Source: Azorinus chamasolen (taxonomy: Eukaryota; Mollusca; Bivalvia; Cardiida; Solecurtidae). Taken from it: a stretch of 64,000 nt of DNA. The translations under genes and the position numbers were made by a program. The notes beneath the pieces were generated by a model. The model ran no database searches and had not been told where the DNA came from. It was given only the letters and a program-made list of their open reading frames with translations. Every line of letters starts with the position of its first letter. Position 1 is the stretch's first letter. The DNA lies in assembly GCA_963576725.1 (NCBI GenBank), contig OY755244.1, positions 30,446,006 to 30,510,005 of the forward strand, given 5' to 3'. Below are positions 47,501-59,500 of this stretch, one piece after another.

Positions 47501-50500
47501 ATATGAAAGCTGAGGACCTTCCAGTTTCAGGAGAAGTTTTTACACTATATGTTTAAATAGAAAACTGGCCACCATGGGGCAGGCTAAGTTTGACCCCAGG
47601 GGCATAATTTATATAACTTTTTTTTTTAGAGGACCTAAACATACATGTGCCAAACATGAAAGCTTAGAACCTTCCAGTTTCAGGAGAATATTTTCAAAGT
47701 TTTCTCTATATGTTTCTATTAAAAAATGGCCACCCCTGGGGCGGGCCAATTTTGACCCTAGGGGCATAATTCATATAACTTTTGTAGAGAACCTGAACAT
47801 GACTTTATATGCCAAATATGAAAGCTAAGAACCTTCCAATTTCAGGAGAAGATTTTTAAAGTTTTCACTATATGTTTCTATTGAAAACTGGCCACCCCTG
47901 GGGTGGGGGTGACCCCAGGGGCATAATTTATATAACTTTTGTAGAGGACCTGAACATGATGGTATGTGCCAAATACGAAAGCTGAGAACCTTCCATTTTC
48001 AGAGGAGAAGATTTTCAAAGTTTTCTCTATATGTTTGTTAGATGATTGAAATGATGTCATGTGCCAAATATGAAAGCTGAGAACCTTCTAGTTTCAGAGG
48101 AGAAGATTTTCAAAGTTTTACCATATGTTTCTATAGAAAACAAGGCACCTCTGGGGTGTGGCCACTTTTGACCCCAAGGGCATAATTTATATAAATTTTG
48201 TAGAGGACCTGAATATGATGCTATGTGCCAAAGATGAAAAGATGAAAGCTTAGAACCCTTTAGATTCAGAGAAGAGGATTTTTAAAGGTTCAAATTGTTG
48301 ATGACAGACAACGAATGACGGAGGATGCACGCCAACGAGCAACGGACATCAGGCGATCACATAAGCTCACCCTGAGCACTTTGTGCTCTGGTGAGCTAAA
48401 AAAACAACAACCGTAAAGTTTCATCAATATCTCGTCAGTAAAACCTCTCTATAACGACCACTAAATTGTGTTAATTAGTTGGTATTTAGGGCAGGTAGCT
48501 GCTTAAAGCGTTCTGTTTTACTTTCACCTTGCTTTAAGCAGCCACTTGCCTTTAACACAAAATATATGATGTAATTTACTGGTTGTTATAGAGAGGTTTT
48601 ACTGTAATTGCTGAGAAATAGCATGAACATGACTAATAGAAGCCAATGTTGTGACCGGTATATACCCCACTCCTCATCAACACTAAACTTTGTTTACCCC
48701 TTTCCTCCATAAATACATGTTTCTACACATTTGCAAACAGAATAGATCCTGATCAGATGGCTCCTTTAGGAGCAGTCTTACCAGGGACTGCTCTGTTTGC
48801 TTATGATTTAATTAAGATATAATGATTCTACAGTTTCTGCCATGGCTAAAAAAAAAAAAGATTCTGAAGTCCATGTGCTTTTATGACATTTAATCTTATT
48901 AATAATCATGATGTCATTATTTCTTACATGAATATTGATGGAGCATAGTGTTACTGGAGTACAATAATTGGTACATGGCACTTTACTAGCTTACAAAGAT
49001 GCTCTCTTACTTTCTTGGTAGCCAATGTCATATCCAGTAAGTTTTCCATTTGGTAGAAGTGGCTTATCCCATGATAGTAGAAAATGATGAGAACCTCGCA
49101 GTATAACTCGTGCACTCTTCACTACACCAGGCACTGTTCAAAACAATGGCAATAGTAGATCTTTGCAGTTAGAAGATAATACATAACATCTGCTTAGTTA
49201 ATAATATTATACATATAAAGTTTTATTATGAATAAGGAAATGTAGTCTAGTCACAGAGTCACATATAAAGGGGAGAATTTCAAATACTAACAAGAGCACC
49301 GTATGCAGTTGCCAACGCTTGTCTGTTGAGACATCTTAAATTCTGTCCCAAGTCTATAAAGGGGCATAAGTTTGTAAAAATAAGAAGTCTTATAGAGTTT
49401 TGGCCCTTGGTCAGTTGTAGCTTGTGATAGTGAACAAGTGTGTGAAGTTTCATAAGATTTGCTTGAATAGTTTTAAAACAATAGCCAACATTAAATTTTT
49501 TTGTTAATCTTTTAAAGATCAGTTCAAAGGTTAAGGTAACAAGTTCAAAAATCTAACATTGATGGAAAGGCTTTGCCGCAAGGGATTCACATATGAAATA
49601 TGAGAGCCCTGCTGGTAACACTTTCAAAATCACTGATATTTTTTCATTTCCTAAGTCCATGAAGGGGTATAATTTTGAAAAAGCCTGACAGAATTACGGC
49701 CCTTGGTCAGGTTGTATCGCTTGTGACAGTGAACAAGTGTGTGAAGTTTCACAAGATTTGCATGAATAGTAAAGAAGAAACAGCCAACGTTAAACTTTCC
49801 AGACGACAACCCACAACTATGACAACGACAACGAGGATGCCAAAGTTACAGCTTTTTTCTTTGAAAAACAGACAAACAAAAAAATAATCAACATTTCTCA
49901 ACATATGTCACAACATAGGATATGGTGGAGGAAAAATAAGTTACACTTGAAAAAATGATTATACCTTTCCTTCATATAAAAGCTTTCCATATTTTTGCAA
50001 ACACAGTAGACCTGGAAAGTTTCAACTCATGCACATTATCGATATTATCTATAGTAAAACACTGTGAGGGCTTGGTGCAAAACTATTCTAACTCCTTCAC
50101 AAAGTGAAGGAGTTAGAATAGTTTTGCACCAAGCCCTCGATATTTTAGAAGTCTTGCTAATCTGAACACTAAAATAAATATAATCTATCTTTGACTGAGA
50201 CACCTACTACTGTGACCTTTGCAATCAGACTAGACCAAGATCAGGCACTCAGTCTACTCTATCTTAAAAAGCCTCAAAACGTGTCTCTATGAAGTACAGG
50301 GTGAGGTGATCACTATAAAGATATACAGTAAAACCCCTCTAAACTGGAATTCTAGTAGAGAAGAATTTAGATAGTTTAAGGCAGGTGGCTGCTTAATGCA
50401 GGATGATAAGGCAGGTGGCTGCTTAATGCAGGATGAAAGTCATGTAGAAAGCTCCTAGAGGAGCTTTCTGCATGACTTTCATCTTGCATTTAGCTGCCAC

Positions 50501-53500
50501 CTGTTTCTAAGACCAATATTTATGCTAAAATGACTATCCGGTCTAGAGAGGTTTTACTGTACTAGTGTATGCTGATGCCTAATCTACAAACCTCCTTCTT
50601 CAGTGGTGATATTTATAACATTGCTGGAGTTGGAGTCGTAGAAGGTATTTGAGGCAACTACATCCATTTCAAGGTCAGAATAAGGGGGAAGACCCTGGAC
50701 TTTAACCTTCTCTTTGGGCGCAACCCGCTTGACTCGGTTATCTTTGGGCGGTGGTCTTGGAACTTTTATTATCTTCATCGTAGTGGCCTCCTCTCCTGCC
50801 TTCCAGAAACGTATCTGTTACATAATAAGCGTTTCTTATAAAATCATTTATAACAAATAACATATAACAAAGCAATACATAAAAGTGCATAAATCATTCA
50901 ACTGCTAAAGCCATCATTTCTCCACCAAACCCTATGTTGTGACCACTCTTTAGAATCATCTCAAAGAGACAACTCTAAAGAGTGATCACAACATATAGTT
51001 TAGTGGAGAAATAGAGGAGCTTTTCTAGAACATGTTAAGCCTTTCCTTCATATAAATGAGATTTCATACATTTGCAGAGTAGATCCAGATCAGACTGCTC
51101 CTAGAGGAGCCATCTGATCAGGATCTGCTCTGTTTGCTAATAGAATTTGATAGATCTGATTATTTAGTAACTAAAATTGCTACAATGCCCAGGCTTCCAT
51201 ATTTCATTATAACTATTTTGTTCATGAATATAAGCTGGGACAGGGCATGTTGGGACTACAGAATCTGAACCTGAATTTCACATCATGTGAGGCATACGAA
51301 AAAGACGTCACTGTTGAATCCAATAACCTGGGACAATCTGAAAGCTTTAGAGTTAAAATCAGATGCGGCCAGTTATCCATATATATAAATGTAATATGAA
51401 CAGAATGTGTAATAATGAAAATACTGTTTCTTTTTCATGTCAGTATATCTTTATTCTACAGTTTCTGCCTTAGTCAAAAATTCCCTTATTTATTATTAAA
51501 GCATCTTGTACACAGTATCATTGTGTCACAGGTAGAGTCAATACTATATGATTTCATAAGCAAACAGCAGATCCTGATAAGACAGCTCCTTCAGGGGCCG
51601 TCTGATCTGGTTATACTCTGTTTGCAAAGGCGTGAAAAGGTGTTTATATAAAGTAAAACGTTAAACAACTACCTTATATCCTTGGAACAACCCTCGTATT
51701 TTGTCTGGGTCAAGGTTCACAGGGTCCCATTGCAGCTGTACTGTGGTGGCCGTAATATTAGTTCCAGGAACAACTTCTAAATTGCCTGGAGCAGTAAGTG
51801 GTTCTGAAACATAAGAAATAGAAGTCTCATACGTGTCAAATTCTCTACATATACCATGATAGTTTCCGATATATATGCATCTGCTGTTGGAAACGAGAAC
51901 TATCACTAAAGGTGATTAATACCCCCGCAATATGGCATCCTTGATTGCAAATCCAAGTTTGTGACACCAACAACCCATGTAGCAGGACCAAATGGCAAAA
52001 TAGTGGTGATAATTCTGCAATTCCATCATATAAACGCCTTTTCATGCAGTTGCAAACAGAGTAGACCTAGATCAGACAGCTCCTATAGGAGCCCTCTGAT
52101 CAGGGTCTGTTCTGTTTGCTTTTGACATGATATACTGGTAGATATGATTCTATGTACAGTTGTTGTCAAAGTAAAAGCTCCTCTTTTAAAGTTTATTTTA
52201 TAAAAAAATTCAGCAAATGAATATTCATGATGTAATTATTTCTTACATGAATACTAAACAGGGAAGGGTTAAAGTGCGGGAAACTGATTTTGTATGACCT
52301 TTGGAAACAATGTAGATCCAGACCCTAGGAGCCCGCTGATCAGGGTCTGCACTGTTTTTCATAAAAACTATTTTCTTCAATGCTAAATTTTGATACAATA
52401 TTTTGTTTAATTGATATTCTGAAAGTGAGGAGCTAGTTAATTATTTAGCAGAGCAAGGATTAAGCCTTTTTTATGAATATTAATGTGAGACGTAATGCCA
52501 TTAACCTATTCCTCCAAAGGCTAATTTTAGACCCAACCTCTTTGAATAAATCTACTGAAAAGGAGCATTTACTAGGGAAATGGAAAATTTTAAAACAGTG
52601 TAGGTTTGAAACCATTGTGATAAATAGAGCATTTGCTCCTATGGAGCAAAATGCTTTATTTATTTCAATGGTTTTATAAAGTGACTTTTACAGAGGCGTA
52701 GAAAGGCATATTTATGGAGGAAAGGGTTAAGAATATGTATTAGCACATTTATATGAACACAGGCTATGGTGACAATGGCAGAAACTGTAGAATCAAATCT
52801 GTATAATTCCATAAGCAAGCAGAACAGACCTTGATCAGATGACTCCTATAGAAGCCCTCAGATCAGGGTATACTCTAAGCTTTGTACCTTGACACACCAA
52901 GAAAAGGATAGACCTATGCTCTATATATCCTCCAGTTACCTCAAATCGGGGTAGAGTTGTTTTTGTGTTACCGGAAATTATTTCGATATCGCACGCGCTG
53001 TTTTGATTCTGACGTCATAAACTTCAGAGCAAGTGGACAACACCCACTCCGCCAAGTTGCCACCAAAAATTCTAAGAATCAAACTTGGAGGGATAAATCA
53101 CCGCTAATTTTGTGTCTATGGTTGCAAAATGTGGTATTTTATTTAAATCTGTTTGGTGCACTATAGCTTTCATACAATTTTCTGATTAAAAAGTCCATTC
53201 AACAGCCCGAGTTACTGCCATCCGTTTGTAAACACAATACTACGCAACATCAGGGTCAGGTGTACCGATTCAATAATTCTGTTTACCATTTCCAGGGAGT
53301 TAACTGTGGTGGTTTTCTTATGAGGCCCTAATACAAATTTTGTTGGAAATTAATCACGAATGCTGATGATGTTTATGAATAACATTAGATAGTTTAAATG
53401 TAGATATATAGGTCTATTTTGAATGGTTTTAAATGGTTTTTGAGTAGATTTATTTCTTATTTAGACGTATACTTTTAGGTTTACAACATCCCACCGCCTG

Positions 53501-56500
53501 CAAAGAAGTACCGCCTTTACTCACCTTCCTCGATGACATCTGTGTCATTAGTACGCCTTGAGGGCAATATATCCAAAATTGTTTCAAAATATTGAAACAT
53601 TGTGAAGATAAAAACATTTTACAGTGAATGAATAAATAGAAATGACATTTTTTTCTCTCTATGTGGTGGTTGTTTACTTGTAACCCCACCAGGGCCTCGA
53701 TTTTATTGATTTTTCTGCTGTCCACGAAAATAGGTATACCCGCCTGTGATGACGTCATTTGCTGTACTGATCAAAATGACAGCGCTTATGCCAAAATTAT
53801 TGCCACAATTTGTACATTTCTTTAGGGGCTAAATAATGCAATATTTGCTTTGTTTGTTGGCGTGTTTCATTTTTAAATTGCTGTTATCTCGTTATGTTAA
53901 TCCGCGATTGAATGGTTATCCACACGAAAACTGGTAACTCGAGGGTATATACCACAATACATGCACTTACATAATCTGCATGTGTTTTGATATGTTTAAT
54001 GCAATTGCTCCGCATGCTTGAAGAGTAAAATTTATACAAGGTTTTGAGATTGAAAAATTCAGACCAATAAATATACGAGGTTTAGTCACGGGAGAGTTTT
54101 GACACTTTTCATTGGTCGATTGCACTGAGATTTTGACAGGATGTGGGCATTGTACATTTAAATCAGAAATCGTGAAGAAACAATTTTCGGCCAAAATGGA
54201 TATACGAGGTTTTGTCAGCACAGCGACGTTATGTAAGTTGGTGATGGTGACCAGATAAGATTCAGCCTGGAAAACACACCTCATGTTTCTCATTTCCTGT
54301 GCTCTACATAGCAATGAAGAAGAAGAAGAGGAGGAACAAGAGGGCCATGAGGCCCTGAAGCGCTCACCAGAGATAACCCCAGGGGAGTGGCCATTTTTGA
54401 CCAAGAAATCATCATTTGTACAACTTGGTCGAGAACCACAAGGCAAAGCAGTATGCCATTAATTAAAGGTCTAAGCCTTATGGTTTCAGAGAAAAATAAT
54501 ATTTCATATTTCTCCCATGAAAAACTGATAAGCCCTAAGGCAGGGCCAAGTTTCGCCCAGAGGTCAAGGTCGTAAGTTGAACATTCTTGGCAGAAGATCA
54601 CAAGCCAAAGCTACATATTTGTAGAGGACCATTAGATCATGTTACATACCAAACATCAAAGGTCTAGGCCTTACAGTTGCAGAAGATTTTTAAAGATTTT
54701 CCTAAGAAAAACTGATAGGCCCTTGGGTGGGGCCATTTTTGGCTTGGGTGTCATAATTTAAACACTTTTTGTAGAGGACCATTAGATCATGCTACATGCC
54801 AAATATCAAAGGCCTACGCCTTACAGTTTCAGAAGAAGATTTTTAAAAAATTTCCTATGAAAAACTGATAAGCCCTTGGGCGGTGCCATTTTTGGCCCGG
54901 GGGTCATAATTTGAACAATCTTTGTAGAGGACCATAAGATCATGCTACATGCTAAATATCAAAGGTCTAGGCCTTACAGTTTCAGAGAAGAAGATTTTTA
55001 AAGATTTTCTTATGAAAAACTGATAAGCCCTTGGGCGGGGCCATTTTTGGCCCGGGGGTTATAAATTGAACAATCTTTATGGAGGACCATAAGATCATGC
55101 TACATACCAAATATCAAAGGTCTTGGCCTTACAGTTTCATCAGAAGATTTTAAAAGATTTTCCTATGAAAAACTGATACGCCCTTGGGCGGGGCCATTTT
55201 TGGCCCAGGGGTCATAATTTGAACAATCTTTGTAGAGGACCATTAGATGATGCTACATACCAAATATTGAAGGTCTAGGCCTAAGTTTCAGAGAAGAAAT
55301 TTTTTAAAGATTTTCCCATGAACTAGAAGGTTTTTAACTTCAAATTCCATATTACCATATATGGAAAAAATGACCATGCCCTCTGGTGGCCATGTTTTTT
55401 GCCGGATCAAATTTTTTTAACAACTTTTAAAGTCTATCAACTGAGAAACATTTTGGTGAAAACTATATTCAAATCGGACAAGTCATTCTGGAGAAGATTT
55501 TTCTAGATATTGTGTACAGTTGCCATGGCAACAAGACCGATGGCCCCCACCCACTATCTTTTAACAACTTTTGAAGCACACACCCACAGTATTTATCTGA
55601 CCAAGTTTGGTTACAATTGGGCAGTCGGTTTCAGAGAAGAAGTCGTTTGAAATTGTTGACTGACAGACAGACGGAGGGACTGACAGACGGACAGACACAC
55701 ACAGGGGTATCAAGGCTGTACAAACCCTGTATATGTTTCTAAAGAAAACGGGCCACCCCTGGGGCGGGGCTAATTTTGACAACAGGGGCATAATTCATAT
55801 AACTTTTGTAGAGGACCTGTCGATGATGCTATGTGCCAAATATTTAAAACCAAAGAACCGTCCAGTTTTAGAGAAGATTTTCCAAGTTTTCATTATATGT
55901 TTCTATAGAAGACTGGCCACCCCCTAGGGTGGGCCAATTTTGACCCCAGGAGCATAATTTATATATAACTTTTGTAGCAGACCCACAGATGATGCTATGT
56001 GCCAATTATCAATGCTGAGAACCTTCCAGTTTCAGAGAAGATGATTTTTCAAAGTTTTCACTAAATGTTTCTATAGAAGACAAGGCACCCCAGGGGCAGA
56101 GCCAATTTTGACCCAAAGGTCATAATGCCAAAGATGAAATCTGAAAACCCTGTAGATTCAGAGGAGAAGATTTTTAAAGGTTCAAATTGTTGATGACTGA
56201 CAATGCACAACACATGTTGACGGACATCAGGCGATCACAAAAGCTCACCCTGAGAACTTTGTGCATTGGTGAGCCAAAATGAAGAAGAATAATAACAATA
56301 AGAAACAGAGTAAACACAACTTCATTTGAGGTACAAAATTAACTCCAAGAATTACTTAGCGTGCAAAGATTTTAAAGACATTTTACCACCACGAAAACCC
56401 TTCTTACCTGCCTCCCCGGTGTAACCAATATGAAGCTGGGCACCATCATGGGGCTCGCCTTTGTCATTTCTTGCAGACACATATATCTCATACGGCTCGA

Positions 56501-59500
56501 AGATCAGCCCTTTGTCAAACTCCATTGACTCTTGAGTCCAGTTGGATATGGTGAATGTTTCCGTTTTACCATCTTTCTTTATGGTCAGTATGTAGTGGAA
56601 CCCATCCCCATTGTGCTCAATCTGCTCCATTCTCTGTGTAGAGAAACATTACCTTTTACAGCCTTTTTCTTACAATTTTGGGGAAAAAATATCACAATAA
56701 TTGGGATTTATTTTTGCGTGTAAAACTCAATGATTTGGAAAGCAAATGTGGTCCCATTTCAACTTATTTTGCATTTGTTTTTAGCATTTTAATCAAAGTT
56801 TGGCTTTCAACAGAACCCCCCCCCCCCCCCCCCCCCACACACACCCAACTTGTGAAATTGTTGAACTATTTTGCAAACCCTTTAAAGGCCTGCATACCCT
56901 TGGTCAAACAGTTTGGATCCAGATGAGACAACAAGTAAACTAAGGGATACAAGTTAGTTTGCCACTCTGTTGATGATCTTTGGAATAACAGTGGAAAATA
57001 TCCTCTTTAGCACATAACCTCATAGGCTATTTTAGACCCATTACCTAATTAGCTATTTTTAGATCCATTACCTCACAAGCTATTTTTAGACATTACCTCA
57101 TAGGCTATTTTAGACACAACTTCTTTGAATAAATCTACTGAAAAGGAGCATTTACTAGAAAAAAAAGAAATTATTAGAATAGTGTAGTTTTGAACCATTG
57201 TGATAACGCATCTGCTCCTATGGAGACATAGGACATACAGAGACGTCCAAATGAGGGAATGGGTTGAAGCTTTGTAGCAGACAGCAACTATGAGAATAAA
57301 AAACATTAACCCTAGTTAACCTTTTAGTGACACCATTGCAAACAGAGTAGACCCAGATCAGGTTCGTCAATGTTTGTCATTAGGATAATATATTGTGTGA
57401 TTGTTTTGTTGCTCGACACATTTAGCCCCATTTATTCACATAATATGTAAAGAAAACCTGTCCAGAACCCATCATTTTTCAAGTGGATGGGGCACAACAT
57501 ATTTGCTGGGGTAAACCATTAACACTTTCCTCCATAGGCTATTTTTAGACCCAACCTCTTTGAATAAATCTACCAAAAAGGAGCACTTACTAGAGAAAAG
57601 GAAAAGTTTAGAATTTTGTAGTTTTGAAACCATTTACCACAATGGTTTCATAAAGTGAATTTTACAGAGGCGTAGAAAGGCATATTTATGGAGGAAAGTG
57701 TTAACATCAATGGGTTAATGTGTCTGGGTCTACACTGTTTGCCTGTGTCCTTTTTAACCCCTTCCCTGTTCTATTTTATTCTAAATTTCAATACCTACTG
57801 AATATTCATTGGCAAAAAAGTTATAATGAAATATGGTAGGCGGGACATTGTTGCCATTGAAAGCAAAGAAACAGATCTTTTAAATGCCATTAGCAAACAG
57901 AGCATATCCTGATCAGACGGCTTCTATACGAATGTCTGATCTGGGTCTACTCTGTTTGCAAATGCATGAAAACAGGTTTATATGAAGGAAAGCGACACTG
58001 GGCACTAATGTGTTAAACCCTTATCCATACATACGCGTTTCTACGCCTTTGTAAACAGAGTAGACCAAGATCAGACAGCTCCTATAGGAGCCGTCTGATC
58101 AGTATCAGCTCTGTTTGCTTATGATACACTATAGATGTAATTCTACAGTTTCTGCCTTGACCAAAAATCATGTGTCCATGTGCTAGTATAACAAATTAGA
58201 CATTCATGATGTCATTATTTCTAACATAAATATTCATGGAATAAAGAGTTAAAAGCCAGCCTTACAACTTTGCTGCAGTTAGCACTTACATTCCACTTGA
58301 TGATGAGGAAGCCGGGCTTGCTCCTGTCTGTATTTACATTGTCCGGGTGCTTGTCTGGCCTCTCTGGGTTGGACTCGCACACTGCTGTGCTGTGCTGACT
58401 GGGTTCACTTTCACCGTAATCATTCACTGCAATCACTCTGTGAACAACAAAAAATGTTATCCTTTATTGAATAAGTACTGGTCCTTTATTAAATAAGTAC
58501 TGGTCCTTAACTCTTGATGATTATTCATTGACAATGGTAGAAACTGAACAAATGTTTTAGACTCAAACTCTTTGAATAAATCTACTAAATAGGAGCATTT
58601 CATAGTATCCCGATTAGACTGCAATTCCATAAGCAAACAGAGCAGACCTTGATCAAACGACACCTACAAAAGCCGTCTAACCTGGGTCTACATACTCTGT
58701 TTGAAAAAGAAAATCACTCACCTTGATAATAGATTAAGTGATATATTATGTACAGCTTAACAAAAATTGTTCCGGCCCCCTCGTTTCATTTTGATAGAGA
58801 ACCATTAAAAGATCATTCCTAAGAAATTGGTAATTAAGATCTATTATTAGCTAATTAGACCAACTTATGCAGCAGATTGGAAACATTTATACAACTTCAA
58901 TAGGTGATCACACGAAGGTTATTCCTGTGACATTTGATGAAAATCGTGTCTGTGATTTAGAAGGAAATGTTAGCGGTATTTAAAGCACTTCAGTTGTTCA
59001 ATCAAATCTATTTTCAGCTCTTGTGATCTACTTCTGCTATGGACTAAAACAATTTATAGAACTTCTGAAAGATGACCTCTTGTGCATCATTTCTGTGAAA
59101 CTTGGTGAAATTTAGTTAAAAAAGAAGATGTCGTTAAACAAAATTGTTCAATCTCTATACATGTACATGTATTTAGCTCCTGTTACGTACTTATGTAACC
59201 GACCAGAACATTTTATAAAAATCAGATAAAAGGTCACCCACATATGATTGTTGTAACCATCAGTGAATATCTAGTTAGAGATTTAGGAGTAGATGTTGTT
59301 TAACCATTTACTCCATGAATATTCATAAGAAATAATATCATGAATATTACTTAAAATTAATTTTTATAATGGCACATGAACACAGGAAGTTTTGGCCAGA
59401 AACTGTAAAGTCATTTGATAAGCAAACAGAGCAGACCCTAAGCAGGAGCCGTCTGATCTGAGTCTACTTGGTTTGTAAATGCATAGAAAGGCATGTATAT

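Noticed and set aside
53967..54446. 159-codon minus-strand ORF
   Set aside because: It runs from the edge of an inverted-ended element into a Helentron-like array. Cys/Ser-rich random composition, no domain.
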